A stretch of 64,000 nt of DNA from Gillisella vitis (GCA_009744235.1 WPHV01000015.1:62001-126000), one strand, 5' to 3'. Shown: positions 20,824 through 30,724, numbered from the stretch's first letter. Program-made: numbers and translations. The notes: a model not told the origin generated them from the letters alone.

Positions 20824-22530
20824 ATGCGTAACATCCGGTTCATTCTGGCGGCATCCGTCGCGTCATTGATGATGACGGGCGCGCCAGCCATGGCTCAGCG
20901 CGGCAGTGACGGCGACCTGAAGATGCTTTTCTGGCAGGCCGTGTCCACCATGAACATCTATCTATCCGGTGGCACCAAGGAGCAATATGCATCCTCCATG
21001 GTCATCGAACCGCTGGCTGGCTTCGATGAAAAGGGCGAACTGGTTCCCAAGCTGGTCGATACCATCCCGACCGTTGAAAACGGCGGCGTCTCCAAGGATC
21101 TGACCAGCATCACCTGGAAGCTTTCGAACGGCATCAAATGGTCGGATGGCACGCCGGTTACCGCCGATGACGTGATCTTCACCTGGCAATATTGCACGGC
21201 AGACGGCGGCGGCTGCGCCCAGAAGCAGAAATATGATGGCGTAAAGAGCGTCGAAGCGCTTGATCCGCAGACCATAAAGGTGACGTTCACCTCGCCAAAG
21301 CCCTATCCTTATTCGGCTTTTGTCGGCTCGCAGGCGCCGATCATCCAGAAGGCCCAGTTCAAGGATTGCCTCGGCCCCAAGGCGCCGGAATGCACGGCTG
21401 CCAATTTTGCCCCTATCGGCACCGGCCCCTTCAAGGTCAAGGAATTCAAGCCGAACGACGTGATCACCTTCACGGCCAATGAAAACTACCGCGATCCGGC
21501 CAAGCCTGCCTTTGCAACCGCAACGCTGAAGGGCGGCGGCGATGCGCTGTCAGCGGCCCGCGCCGTGATGGAAACCGGCGAATACGACTATGCCTGGAAC
21601 ATGCAGGTCGAGCCTGAAGTGCTGGCGACAATGGAAGCCGCCGGCAAGGGCAAGATCATCACCGCTTTCGGCAGCCAGGTCGAGCGTATCAACCTCAATT
21701 TCACCAATGCCGATCCGGCACTGGGCGACAAGCGCTCCACCAAGGAAGGCGGCCCGCATCCGTCCCTGTCCGATCCGGCTGTGCGCAAGGCACTCTCCAT
21801 GGCCATCGACCGCGACGTGATTGTCGAGGCGGGTTACGGCCTCGCTGGCAAGCCGACCTGCAACATCGTCCCCGGCCCGGATATCTATGTGTCCAACACC
21901 AATGACTGGTGCCTGAAGCAGGACATCGACGGCGCCAACAAGCTGCTGGACGATGCTGGCTGGAAAAAGGGCTCTGACGGTATTCGCGCCAAGAACGGCG
22001 TCAAGCTGAACTTCCTCTACCTGACCTCAACCAATTCCGTCCGCCAGGGTACCCAGGCGCTGGTCAAGGATATGTGGTCGCAGATCGGCGTTGGCGCTGA
22101 ACTGCGCAACGTTTCGGCCTCGGTGTTCTTCGGTGGCGACCCGTCCAGCCCGGACACTTTCCAGAAATTCTACGCCGACGTTGAAATGTACACCAACAAT
22201 TTCGACGGCACCGATCCGGAAGCCTATATGGCCGAATGGATGTGCGACAAGATTCCAAGCCCGGCAAACGGCTGGCAGGGTCAGAACATGCCGCGCTATT
22301 GCGATCCAGCCTATGACGCACTCGTCACCAAGCTTTCCCAGACCGCCAAGATCGAAGAGCGCGTCGAGATCGTCAAAAAGCTCAATGACATGCTGACGGA
22401 AGCCGGCGCGCATCTGCCGCTCGTCTATCGTGGCCAGCCTTCGGCTTTTGCTGCAAGTCTCAAGGGCATCAAGATGACCGGCTGGGACAGCGAGTTGTGG
22501 AACATCGCCGACTGGTCGCGCACCAAGTAA
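20824..22530 (+). CDS. ABC transporter substrate-binding protein, family 5 (second paralog)
   Basis: A 568-residue periplasmic binding protein closely similar to its upstream neighbour along its whole length. The signal peptide ends at about residue 24 (GAPAMA), and the mature part starts QRGSDGDLKMLFWQ. The ATG at 20824 follows AAGGGAAC. A frame extending upstream to 20653 has no signal character and is rejected. All eight cysteines of the paralog are kept. Differences cluster in parts of the binding lobes, so the pair may widen the ligand range of one permease. It is followed by a hairpin and then the permeases. Confidence 0.9.
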   Translation: MRNIRFILAASVASLMMTGAPAMAQRGSDGDLKMLFWQAVSTMNIYLSGGTKEQYASSMVIEPLAGFDEKGELVPKLVDTIPTVENGGVSKDLTSITWKLSNGIKWSDGTPVTADDVIFTWQYCTADGGGCAQKQKYDGVKSVEALDPQTIKVTFTSPKPYPYSAFVGSQAPIIQKAQFKDCLGPKAPECTAANFAPIGTGPFKVKEFKPNDVITFTANENYRDPAKPAFATATLKGGGDALSAARAVMETGEYDYAWNMQVEPEVLATMEAAGKGKIITAFGSQVERINLNFTNADPALGDKRSTKEGGPHPSLSDPAVRKALSMAIDRDVIVEAGYGLAGKPTCNIVPGPDIYVSNTNDWCLKQDIDGANKLLDDAGWKKGSDGIRAKNGVKLNFLYLTSTNSVRQGTQALVKDMWSQIGVGAELRNVSASVFFGGDPSSPDTFQKFYADVEMYTNNFDGTDPEAYMAEWMCDKIPSPANGWQGQNMPRYCDPAYDALVTKLSQTAKIEERVEIVKKLNDMLTEAGAHLPLVYRGQPSAFAASLKGIKMTGWDSELWNIADWSRTK

Positions 22531-22539
22531 CAGCGCCTT

Positions 22540-22566
22540 ACCGGACCCGCATGACGCGGGTCCGGT
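22540..22566 (+). terminator. Hairpin between binding-protein and permease genes
   Basis: An 11-bp stem (ACCGGACCCGC / GCGGGTCCGGT) with a 5-base loop and no U-tract lies ten bases after the stop. Such hairpins in ABC operons usually protect the binding-protein message and lower permease expression. Confidence 0.5.
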
Positions 22567-22653
22567 GAGCTGGCAGGCGTCGGCCACCCTTGGGCGCCGA
22601 GGCCCGGTTCCAGCTTCATCTCTCCTCCCTGGCGCGCCCGGAGATATAAAATA

Positions 22654-23664
22654 ATGTTTACCTATACGATCCGGCGATTGCTGTTTGCCATCCCGACCCT
22701 GCTGATCATCAGCTTCATCATTTTCGCGCTGCTGGCGATGGCCCCCAACAATCCGCTCGGTGATTTGCCGCTGACGATCCCGCCGGAAGTGCGCGAACAA
22801 ATGCGCGCCGCCCTTGGCCTCGACCAGCCGATGATCGTCCGCTTCTTCCTGTGGCTGAAGCAGTTCTTCATCAATGAGCCGCTGAATATTTTCGAGCAGA
22901 TCACCGGCCTGACCGTCGGCTCCGGCCAGCGCCTGCGGGTGCTGTCCTGGACCACCCGCAGCCCTGTCGTTGACCTGATCGTCCAGCGCATGCCGCAGAC
23001 GCTCTGGGTTGTCGGCCTGTCCTATGTGTTCGGCGTGCTGCTGGCCATTCCGCTTGGCGTCATCTCCGCTTACAAGCAATATTCGATCTTCGATCAGATT
23101 GGCACCTTCGTTTCCATGGTCGGCTATTCCGTGCCGACCTTCTTTACCGGCGTGCTGCTGATCGTGATCTTCTCCTCGACCTTGCACTGGTTTCCCTCGG
23201 TCTACGATACCAATCTGCAAGTCGTGGATTGGACAAGCTTCGTCGCCCAGGTCAAGCAGATGGTGCTGCCGGTCATGGTGCTAACGCTCTATAATACCTC
23301 GCAGATCAGCCGTTTCGTGCGCGCTTCCATGCTGGATAATCTGCATCAGGACTATGTGCGCACCGCGCGCGCCAAGGGCGTCAAGGAAAAGACCGTGTTG
23401 CTGGTGCATGTGCTGCGCAACAGCCTGATCCCTGTTGTAACAGTGATTGCGCTCGGCGTGCCGACGATCTTTTCCGGCGCGATCATCACCGAGCAGATTT
23501 TCCGGGTCAACGGTCTTGGTCAATTGCTGATCACCGCCATCCAGAGCGGCGACCTGCCGCTGGTGCAGACGCTGACCTTCATCTTCGCCGTGCTGATCGT
23601 ACTCTTCAATCTTATTGCCGACGTGTTGTACGGCATTCTCGATCCGAGGATCCGCTATGACTGA
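22654..23664 (+). CDS. Peptide ABC transporter permease (DppB-type)
   Basis: A 336-residue inner-membrane permease with the DppB layout: N-terminal helix (IRRLLFAIPTLLIISFIIFAL), a periplasmic segment, then five helices. The cytoplasmic EAA-like loop RTARAKGVKEKTVLLVHVLRN lies near residues 240-260 and contacts the ATPase. The family usually has about 310-340 residues. The stop overlaps the next gene's start, giving coupled synthesis of the permease pair. It works with the binding proteins upstream and the fused ATPase at 15353-17194. Confidence 0.93.
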   Translation: MFTYTIRRLLFAIPTLLIISFIIFALLAMAPNNPLGDLPLTIPPEVREQMRAALGLDQPMIVRFFLWLKQFFINEPLNIFEQITGLTVGSGQRLRVLSWTTRSPVVDLIVQRMPQTLWVVGLSYVFGVLLAIPLGVISAYKQYSIFDQIGTFVSMVGYSVPTFFTGVLLIVIFSSTLHWFPSVYDTNLQVVDWTSFVAQVKQMVLPVMVLTLYNTSQISRFVRASMLDNLHQDYVRTARAKGVKEKTVLLVHVLRNSLIPVVTVIALGVPTIFSGAIITEQIFRVNGLGQLLITAIQSGDLPLVQTLTFIFAVLIVLFNLIADVLYGILDPRIRYD

Positions 23665-24577
23665 TGCGCCCACCCTCGCCACCCAGGCCAAAGCCGACCG
23701 CTCGCAATCCTTCAGCGCCCAGCTCTGGGGCCAGTTCCGCCGCCATACCGGCGGGGTCATCGGCCTTGTGGTCTTCGTGCTGATCGTTATGGCCGTCTAT
23801 GTCGGACCTTTGATTCACCGCGTCGATCCCAACAAGCTGAATATCCGCGACAAGAACCAGGGACCGTCCTGGGTTCATCCGTTCGGCACCGATAATCTCG
23901 GCCATGATCTGTTCGCACAGGTCCTGGCCGGCGGGCAAATCTCGCTGGCGGTCGGCATGGTGGCCATGTTGATTTCGCTGTTCGTCGGCACGCTGGTCGG
24001 TGTGCTCTCCGGCTATTTCAAGCGGATCGACGGACCGTTGATGCGCATCACCGACCTGTTCTTGGCTCTGCCGATCCTGCCGCTGCTGCTCGTCATCACC
24101 ATGCTGTTTCGTGATGTGCTCCGCGCCGCCTTCGGCCCGGAAGCCGGGATTTTCATCCTGATCGTCTTCGTCATCGGCATTACCAGCTGGATGCACACCG
24201 CCCGCATCGTGCGCGGCGATGTGCTGACGGTGAAGAACCAGGAATTCGTGCTGGCCGCCAAGGCGAGCGGCATGCGCGAATACCGGGTGATCCTCAAGCA
24301 TATTGTCCCCAATGTGCTCAGCTCGGTCATGGTCTCGGCCACGCTCGGCATTGCCTCGGCGATCATCACAGAGTCCGCATTGAGCTTCCTTGGTCTCGGC
24401 TTTCCCTCCGACTTTCCGACCTGGGGCCGCTTGCTCTATGACGGTGTAAACTTCCTGCAAATCACCCCTGCCCGCGCCATCTGGCCGGGTCTGGCGATTT
24501 CACTGACCGTGCTCAGCGTCAACTATATCGGCGATGGCATCCGTGATGCACTCGATCCGCGCTCTATGAAGCGCTGA
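23657..24577 (+). CDS. Peptide ABC transporter permease (DppC-type)
   Basis: A 306-residue permease. The ATG at 23657 lies inside the last codons of the DppB-type gene, an 8-base overlap. A frame starting at 23615 adds only overlap and is rejected. The N-terminal tail is cytoplasmic, followed by a helix (GVIGLVVFVLIVMAVYVG), the GTDNLGHDLFAQVLAGGQISL region typical of DppC, and the EAA loop AAKASGMREYRVILKHIVPN. It ends with ALDPRSMKR, the usual DppC tail. Twenty-five bases separate it from the convergent ABC-2 permease gene. Confidence 0.93.
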   Translation: MTDAPTLATQAKADRSQSFSAQLWGQFRRHTGGVIGLVVFVLIVMAVYVGPLIHRVDPNKLNIRDKNQGPSWVHPFGTDNLGHDLFAQVLAGGQISLAVGMVAMLISLFVGTLVGVLSGYFKRIDGPLMRITDLFLALPILPLLLVITMLFRDVLRAAFGPEAGIFILIVFVIGITSWMHTARIVRGDVLTVKNQEFVLAAKASGMREYRVILKHIVPNVLSSVMVSATLGIASAIITESALSFLGLGFPSDFPTWGRLLYDGVNFLQITPARAIWPGLAISLTVLSVNYIGDGIRDALDPRSMKR

Positions 24578-24584
24578 TCTTTAT

Positions 24585-24636
24585 CCGGTCAGGACGTTCA
24601 TTTTACTGCTGCGCGGCGATGAACGTCCTGAACCGG
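24585..24636. repeat. 17-bp inverted repeat at a convergent gene junction
   Basis: CCGGTCAGGACGTTCAT (24585-24601) faces ATGAACGTCCTGAACCGG (24619-24636); the arms match apart from one extra base. One arm lies within the last codons of the ABC-2 permease gene. It can form a hairpin in transcripts from either side and may be a bidirectional terminator, though no U-tract is seen. Confidence 0.5.
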
Positions 24637-25724
24637 CTGAGGCTGAACAGGAAAAACACCAGCCCAATGCCGAAGGTCGCCGCAAATTGCGGCCAGACCA
24701 CATCAAAGCCCGCGCCGCGATAGAGAATAGCCTGCGAAAAGGCGACGAAATGGGTCGAAGGTGAGACCTGCATGGCGTTTTGCAGCCATTGCGGCTGGCT
24801 TTCCAGCGGGGTAAAACCGCCTGACAGGATATTCATCGGCAAAGCGGTGAGAATGAACAGCAGCGCCAGTTGCGGCATGCTGCGGGCCAGCGTGCCTAAA
24901 AACAGCCCGAACGAGGTGACGAAGAACAGGTAGAGCGCCACGCCAGCCATATACAGCGTCAGCGAACCGGTGATGTGCATGCCGAGCACCTTGACCAACA
25001 CGGTGATGATGGCAAACAGCGTCATGACCAGAATGACCAGACCATTGGCCGCAAGCTTGCTGACCATGATTTCGACAGGCCTGACCGGCATGACCAGCAG
25101 ATGTTCCAGCGTCCCGTGTTCCCGTTCGCGCACCAAAGCGGCGCCTGCCAACAGGATGGCCAGCATGGTAATATTGTTGATCAGCGCCATCGTGCCGGAA
25201 AACCAATCCGAATTCAGCGATTGATTGAAGGCAAGCCGCGTTTCCACCGTCACCGCCTGAGTGCTTGAGACGCCGACACGCTGGGCATAAAGCCCGACCT
25301 GCTGGCTGACGATCTGTTGAATCGTGCTCGAACCCACCCCCGCCTGCATCAACGCGGTCGCGTCGATCAGCAACTGGACGGAGGGGCTACGCCCCGAGAG
25401 AACATCGGCCTCGAATCGTTCGGGAATATCCAGCACAAAAGTGTAACGCGCCTGGTCCATGGCGCGGTCGATATCCTGAGGCGCGATTGCCACCGGCTTT
25501 TGAAAGCGCGGCGGCATCAGCCCGTCGAGAATGGAAGACGACAATTGCGACATGTCCCGGTCCACCACGGCCAGCGTCGCATTGCGCAGATCGTGGGAAA
25601 GTCCAGTCGCCTGGGTATAGATCGCCAGGCTGAAGGCATAGATGACCATGGCCATCAGCACCTTGTCGCGCAAAAGCCCGATCAACTCCTTGCGAAACAG
25701 GGCAAATACCGTGCGAAGATCCAT
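24603..25724 (-). CDS. ABC-2 type efflux permease
   Basis: A 373-residue membrane protein of the YhhJ/YbhR/YbhS kind. It has one N-terminal helix after FRKELIGLLRDKVLMAMVIYAF, a large periplasmic domain (~40-175), then five to six helices including GAALVREREHGTLEHLLVMPV, the ABC-2 permease hallmark. It is the last gene of a three-gene leftward exporter operon; its ATG lies six bases before the RbbA-type stop codon. With the permease half of RbbA it should form the membrane channel. The substrate is unknown, perhaps drugs or envelope compounds. Confidence 0.9.
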   Translation of the reverse strand: MDLRTVFALFRKELIGLLRDKVLMAMVIYAFSLAIYTQATGLSHDLRNATLAVVDRDMSQLSSSILDGLMPPRFQKPVAIAPQDIDRAMDQARYTFVLDIPERFEADVLSGRSPSVQLLIDATALMQAGVGSSTIQQIVSQQVGLYAQRVGVSSTQAVTVETRLAFNQSLNSDWFSGTMALINNITMLAILLAGAALVREREHGTLEHLLVMPVRPVEIMVSKLAANGLVILVMTLFAIITVLVKVLGMHITGSLTLYMAGVALYLFFVTSFGLFLGTLARSMPQLALLFILTALPMNILSGGFTPLESQPQWLQNAMQVSPSTHFVAFSQAILYRGAGFDVVWPQFAATFGIGLVFFLFSLSRFRTFIAAQQ

Positions 25725-25729
25725 ATCCC

Positions 25730-28468
25730 TTACCTTTCCTGCTTACGCAGCAGCGACCAGCCAAGCCCGATGGCACCAATCCAGAACAGCGCCAGCGGCC
25801 AGACAAAGCCCATCAACTCGGCAAAGCCCAACCCCTTGGTGAAGGCCCCGACGCTGGCGCGCATGAAATAAGTGGTGGGAAACACCAGGCCGATGGCGTG
25901 GCCCATGCCGTGCAGCGACGACACCGGCTGCAACAGGCCGGAAAACTGCGTACCCGGCATCATCGTGCCGATGGCGGTGACAAACAGGGCCGCCACCTGG
26001 GTCGAGGTGAAGGTAGAGCTTAAAATACCAATCGACGTCGTCGCCAGCACATAGACGAAAGCAGCGACCGATAGACCGGCGAGAGAGCCTTTCAACGGCA
26101 CACCGAACAGCCATACGGCCAGCAGGAACATCATCAGGAAGTTGATGAAGCCGATGGCCACATAGGGCAATTGCTTGCCCAGCAGAAATTCCAGCTTGGT
26201 CACCGGCGTCACGTAGAGATTGCTGATCGATCCCATTTCCTTTTCCGACACGACGCCAAGCGCCGTCAGGATCGAGGGAATGAACACCAGCAGCAGAGCG
26301 ATCACCGCTGGCACCATGGCATTCACGCTGAGAAAAGCCTGATTGTAGCGGTAACGTATTTCCACGCCAGCCACCGACTGGATCGTTCCGCCCGACTGGC
26401 GGACAATCTCCTGCAAGAACCGCTGGTGAGCGCCCGAGACATAGCCGAGCGCCGTCTCAGCCCGGAACGGCATGGCACCATCCAGCATGGCCAGCACGTT
26501 TGGCCGCTTGCCAGCCCGCAGGTCGGCGCCGAATTTCTCGGGTATATCAAGCGCCAGCATGATGTCATTGGCCTTCAACCGCGACAACATCCCGGCTTCA
26601 TCGGAGATGGCCGGTTGCAAGGTGAAGGCGGAGGAGGCCGCATAGGCATCGATATAGGCCCGGCTTTCGGCACTCTGGTCGCGGTCGAGCACGGCAAACC
26701 GGAGGTGATCAACATCCAGTGTCAGGCCGTAGCCGAAAATCAGCATCAGCAGAGCCGTGCCCGCCAGGGCGAAACCGAGCCGGATCTTGTCGCGCATCAG
26801 TTCCATCGCCTCGCGCCGCGCATAGGCCATCAGCCGGGCAGGCGAAAACCCCTTGCGCTGCATGGTCCCGGCAGGGCTGTCGGCCACCGTTGCGGCACCG
26901 GCCTGTGACTGGGTTGCTGCGTCGGTCAGGTTTTCCTGCCGCCCTCCCGCTTTCATGAAGGCGATAAAGGCATCGTCCAGACTGGCACTGCCGGTCTGCT
27001 CTTTCAGCTCTTGCGGGGTGCCGCAGGCAATCACCTTGCCCGCATGCATGAAGGCGATGCGGTCGCAGCGCTCGGCTTCCGCCATGAAATGGGTGGACAC
27101 GAAAATCGTCACGCCGTTTTGCCGTGATTGTTCCACCAGATCATTCCAGAATCCGTCACGTGCCAACGGATCGACGCCGGATGTCGGCTCGTCGAGGATC
27201 AGGATATCCGGCTGGTGGATCAGCGCCACGGCCAGTTGCAGGCGCTGGCGCACCCCGAGCAGCAGATCGCTCGACAGGAACTGCAAATAGGGCTGAAGGC
27301 CGAACTCTTGCGCCAAGGTCTCGATCCGCGCCTTGGCCGCCTCCCCGGTCAGGTCGAAAATCGCCGCATGCAGGTTGAGATTCTGCTGCACCGTCAATTC
27401 GCCATAGAGGGAAAAGCCCTGCGACATATAACCAACACGGCGGCGGGCATCGCCAGCACCCTTTTTGGCATCGACCGGCTGGCCGAACAGCTGCGCCTCG
27501 CCGCTACTGGCTGGCAAAAGCCCGGTCAGCATTTTCATGGTGGTGGATTTTCCGCAGCCATTCGAACCAAGGAAGCCGAAAATTTCGCCCTTGGGAATGC
27601 GGAAGCTGACATGATCGACGGCGGTAAACGCTCCGAATGACCGGGTCAGTTCCTTGGCCTCGATGGCAACCTCGCCCCGATCCACGAAGGCAGGCCTGGG
27701 CGGCGGATCGCCATAGCCTTGTTTTGCCGCATCCGGCAAAAGCGCAATGAAGGCCTGTTCCAGGGTCTTCTGCCCGGTTTGTTGCAGCAGCGCCTCGCAG
27801 GTGCCATCCGCGAGGATACGGCCCTCATGGAGCAGAACCACGCGCTGGAACCGGCTCGCCTCCTCCATATCTGATGTGGCGGTGATAATGGTCAGGCCGG
27901 GCCGCGAGGCCTGGATGCTCTCCACCAGTTCCCAGAACTGCCGTCGTGACAAGGGATCGACACCGGTCGTCGGCTCATCGAGCAGCAGGAGATCGGGATC
28001 GTGCACCAGGGCACAGCACAGGCCGAGCTTCTGCTTCATGCCGCCCGACAGCTTGCCCATCAACCGGTCACCGAACGGATCGAGCCCGGTCGCCTTCAGC
28101 AACCGGTCGATACGCCCGGCTCGTTCCGTCGCGTCCTGCCCGAACAGCCGACCAAAGAAATCGATGTTCTCGCAGACGGTCAGGTTGGGATAAAGATTGC
28201 GGCCCAGGCCCTGTGGCATATAGGCAATGCGCGGCTGCACGTCGGTACGCGCACCGGCGCTTGCCATATCCGCTCCAAGTGCCGTGATCCGGCCTTGCTG
28301 GATTTTTTTTGCGCCCGCCAGCAGCGCCAGAAGCGTGGATTTTCCCACCCCGTCCGGCCCGACCAGGGCCACCCGCGATCCGGCCGCGATGGCAAGGTCG
28401 ATGGCGCTCAAGGCCTGGCGCTTGCCGTAGAAATGGGACAAGCCTGCCAGTTCGACAGCGTTTTCCAT
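25730..28468 (-). CDS. RbbA-type fused ABC exporter (ATPase-ATPase-permease)
   Basis: A 912-residue inner-membrane protein. The first ATPase domain (~1-235) has GPDGVGKST, LSGGMKQKL and LLLLDEPTTGVDP. The second (~265-500) has GSNGCGKST and ILILDEPTSGVDP, but its signature is LLGVRQRLQ rather than LSGGQ, a deviation usual in this family. Residues ~545-912 form an ABC-2 permease with one helix, a large outer domain and five to six helices (VVSEKEMGSISNLYVTPV). E. coli RbbA (YhiH) has the same architecture and was described as ribosome-bound. The genomic setting with an HlyD-like protein and a second permease argues for export. It starts 11 bases after the adaptor gene. Confidence 0.9.
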   Translation of the reverse strand: MENAVELAGLSHFYGKRQALSAIDLAIAAGSRVALVGPDGVGKSTLLALLAGAKKIQQGRITALGADMASAGARTDVQPRIAYMPQGLGRNLYPNLTVCENIDFFGRLFGQDATERAGRIDRLLKATGLDPFGDRLMGKLSGGMKQKLGLCCALVHDPDLLLLDEPTTGVDPLSRRQFWELVESIQASRPGLTIITATSDMEEASRFQRVVLLHEGRILADGTCEALLQQTGQKTLEQAFIALLPDAAKQGYGDPPPRPAFVDRGEVAIEAKELTRSFGAFTAVDHVSFRIPKGEIFGFLGSNGCGKSTTMKMLTGLLPASSGEAQLFGQPVDAKKGAGDARRRVGYMSQGFSLYGELTVQQNLNLHAAIFDLTGEAAKARIETLAQEFGLQPYLQFLSSDLLLGVRQRLQLAVALIHQPDILILDEPTSGVDPLARDGFWNDLVEQSRQNGVTIFVSTHFMAEAERCDRIAFMHAGKVIACGTPQELKEQTGSASLDDAFIAFMKAGGRQENLTDAATQSQAGAATVADSPAGTMQRKGFSPARLMAYARREAMELMRDKIRLGFALAGTALLMLIFGYGLTLDVDHLRFAVLDRDQSAESRAYIDAYAASSAFTLQPAISDEAGMLSRLKANDIMLALDIPEKFGADLRAGKRPNVLAMLDGAMPFRAETALGYVSGAHQRFLQEIVRQSGGTIQSVAGVEIRYRYNQAFLSVNAMVPAVIALLLVFIPSILTALGVVSEKEMGSISNLYVTPVTKLEFLLGKQLPYVAIGFINFLMMFLLAVWLFGVPLKGSLAGLSVAAFVYVLATTSIGILSSTFTSTQVAALFVTAIGTMMPGTQFSGLLQPVSSLHGMGHAIGLVFPTTYFMRASVGAFTKGLGFAELMGFVWPLALFWIGAIGLGWSLLRKQER

Positions 28469-28479
28469 GGCTGCCCCGC

Positions 28480-29520
28480 TTACGGCTTATTGGCTGAAGG
28501 TTGGGTATTCGAAGCCGAGGGGTCGAGAGGCGCTGTCGTCAGATCGGATTGCAGACGGTCCGGCCAGACCGCGGCCGCATCGGTCTTCACATAGCCGAGA
28601 CCGGTGATCCCGGTTTTGACCAGCGGCAGATATTGCTTCACCAGTTCCTTCGGTGCGCTGATCTTGACGCGGAACATCAATCGGTCGCGCTCGCTGCGGA
28701 TCTCCACCTGTTTCGGCGTATATTGCGCCTGCGGCGAGACGAAGGACACCGTTCCGGGAATGGCCCGGTCCGGCAGAATATCGAGCAGGATACGGCCCTC
28801 GGCACCGATTGCGGTTTTCGCAGCGTCGGCAGACGGAAGATAGATCGTCATATAGACATCCGACAGATCGAGCACCGTCAGCACCTTGCCGCCCGCCGCC
28901 AGCACCTCGCCCGGCTCCGCCAGCCTATAAAGCACCCGTCCGTCCTTCGGTGCAACAAGCGTTGCATCGGCGATGGTCTGGGCAATGCGGTCGGCCTCCG
29001 CCTTGGCATTGTCGATGGTCGCCTGCACGCTGTTCAACGTGCTCTCCGCCGCCGAGACCGCCGCCTTGGAACTGTCGCGGCTCAACCTCTGGCTATCGAC
29101 CGCCTGATCGGAGACAAACCCCTTGCCAAGCAGGACCAGCTTGCGCTCCAGATCCTTGTCGGCGAGATCAAACTGGCTCTGCGCCTGGGACAGTTTGAAG
29201 GCCGAAGCATCGCGGCTCTGTTCGGCTTCGGCGATCTTGGCCTTTGCGGCGCGTAGCTGGCTTTGCAATTCCACCGTATCCATGCGTGCCAGCACCTGAC
29301 CTTTGGTGACCAGATCACCCTCGCCGACTTCGACGGATATCAGCCGACCAGCGCTCTTGCTGGCAATATCAACCTCGGTCGCCTCGATCCGGCCATTGCC
29401 CGTGACGATACCTGATGGCAGCGTATCGGCTCGTCCGAATTTCAAATAGGCATAGGTGCCGCCGGATGCGGCAAGCAGAACGATAACGAAGGCAAGGGCG
29501 AATTTCTGGGGCTTCTGCAT
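28480..29520 (-). CDS. HlyD-family periplasmic adaptor protein
   Basis: A 346-residue membrane-fusion protein: an N-terminal anchor (FALAFVIVLLAASGGTYAYL), a biotinyl-lipoyl-like half motif (GNGRIEATEVDIASKSAGRL), a long alpha-helical hairpin (~75-190, rich in Ala, Gln and Lys), then a second lipoyl half and beta-barrel (APKDGRVLYRLAEPGEVLAAGGKVL). The ATG at 29520 is chosen because the anchor follows it directly; an upstream in-frame start (29598) would add 26 residues and bury the anchor. As first gene of the exporter operon it would link the inner-membrane pump to an outer-membrane channel, which is not encoded here. Confidence 0.88.
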   Translation of the reverse strand: MQKPQKFALAFVIVLLAASGGTYAYLKFGRADTLPSGIVTGNGRIEATEVDIASKSAGRLISVEVGEGDLVTKGQVLARMDTVELQSQLRAAKAKIAEAEQSRDASAFKLSQAQSQFDLADKDLERKLVLLGKGFVSDQAVDSQRLSRDSSKAAVSAAESTLNSVQATIDNAKAEADRIAQTIADATLVAPKDGRVLYRLAEPGEVLAAGGKVLTVLDLSDVYMTIYLPSADAAKTAIGAEGRILLDILPDRAIPGTVSFVSPQAQYTPKQVEIRSERDRLMFRVKISAPKELVKQYLPLVKTGITGLGYVKTDAAAVWPDRLQSDLTTAPLDPSASNTQPSANKP

Positions 29521-29722
29521 GGACAGCTCAAATCTCGAAAAAGGGGCCGACAGCGCGGGAATCCAACGGTCGATCAAACCGTAAGACACTAAATTCACTG
29601 TATAAACTTGTTACGAGCGCTTTCAGGGTATAACGCTTTATGCGTCAAACTTACTGGCCTTTGCCGGTGCGTCCTTGATTGAAATCAAGTCGTCCGCAAC
29701 ACAGTCCGAAGGAGCATCCCGC

Positions 29723-30724
29723 ATGAAGCCCGGCCCTCTTAATCTATTGACGGATGTTGCCGGTCTTTCGGTCGGTCATGCCACTGATCTCGCGCTCGGC
29801 TCCGGGGTGACTGTCATCGTCTTCGATCAACCGGCCACCGCATCCGGATCGGTGCTGGGCGGTGCGCCCGGTGGGCGTGAAACGGGTTTGCTCGATCCGG
29901 CGCTGTCGCTGGTCACCCAGGTCAATGCGCTGGTCCTGTCGGGCGGTTCCGCCTTTGGGCTGGATGCGGCAGGCGGCGTGCAGGCTGGCCTGCGCCAGAT
30001 TGGCCAAGGGTTTCCGGTCGGTGATATGACCGTCCCCATCGTGCCGCAGGCGATCCTGATGGATCTGCTGAATGGGGGCAACAAGGATTGGGGCCTCCAC
30101 TCCCCTTATCGCGATATGGGCTATGAGGCTTTCGTGGCCCGCAAACCGGGCAGTTTCCCGTTAGGAACAATCGGGGCTGGAACAGGTGCCACCACTGCCA
30201 CCGTCAAGGGGGGGCTCGGTTCGGCCAGCGCCGTCTCCGCCAGCGGTCATACCGTGGCGGCCATCGTCGCCGTCAATGCGCTCGGTACGGCCACGATTGG
30301 TTCGTCACGGCATTTCTGGGCCGCTCCTTTCGAGCAGGCGGGTGAATTCGGCGGCCTCGGCATGCCCTCCTCCTTTGGCTCTGATGATAGCGCCCTGCGC
30401 CTCAAGGGCCGCGACCCGATCGCCACCACCATTGGCGCCATTGTCACCGATGCTGATCTGACCAAGGCGGAATGCCACCGCCTGTCAATCATGGCCCATG
30501 ACGGATTGGCGCGGGCGCTCTTGCCTGCCCATCTGCCTGCCGATGGCGATACGGTGTTTGCCGCTGCCACCGGCGCAAAGCCGCTGCCGGACCTTGCCAC
30601 CTTCATGGAGCTTTGCCATCTCGCCACCCTCACCATGGCCCGCGCCATCGCCCGTGGCGTTTATGAAGCGCAAGCCCTGCCTTACACCTGTTCGCAACCG
30701 GCCTGGCGTGATCTTCGCGTCTGA
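29723..30724 (+). CDS. S58 (P1/DmpA-type) aminopeptidase
   Basis: A 333-residue protein of the DmpA/beta-peptidyl aminopeptidase family, N-terminal-nucleophile hydrolases that self-cleave. The N-terminus NLLTDVAGLSVGHATD and the core GGSAFGLDAAGGV are family hallmarks. The cleavage-site Ser is probably in the DDSALRLKGRDP/ATTIGAIVTDADLTK region. AAGGAG sits ten bases before the ATG at 29723; a TTG-initiated extension from 29675 is rejected. Members remove N-terminal D-amino or beta-amino acids from peptides. No signal peptide is seen. It lies between an exporter operon and phnM, close to two peptide importers, which fits peptide scavenging. Confidence 0.85.
   Translation: MKPGPLNLLTDVAGLSVGHATDLALGSGVTVIVFDQPATASGSVLGGAPGGRETGLLDPALSLVTQVNALVLSGGSAFGLDAAGGVQAGLRQIGQGFPVGDMTVPIVPQAILMDLLNGGNKDWGLHSPYRDMGYEAFVARKPGSFPLGTIGAGTGATTATVKGGLGSASAVSASGHTVAAIVAVNALGTATIGSSRHFWAAPFEQAGEFGGLGMPSSFGSDDSALRLKGRDPIATTIGAIVTDADLTKAECHRLSIMAHDGLARALLPAHLPADGDTVFAAATGAKPLPDLATFMELCHLATLTMARAIARGVYEAQALPYTCSQPAWRDLRV

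Noticed and set aside
22027..24460. Minus-strand frames (22027-23220 and 23612-24460)
   Set aside because: They are opposite the second binding-protein gene and the DppB and DppC permeases; compositions are typical antisense His/Gln/Arg-rich shadows.
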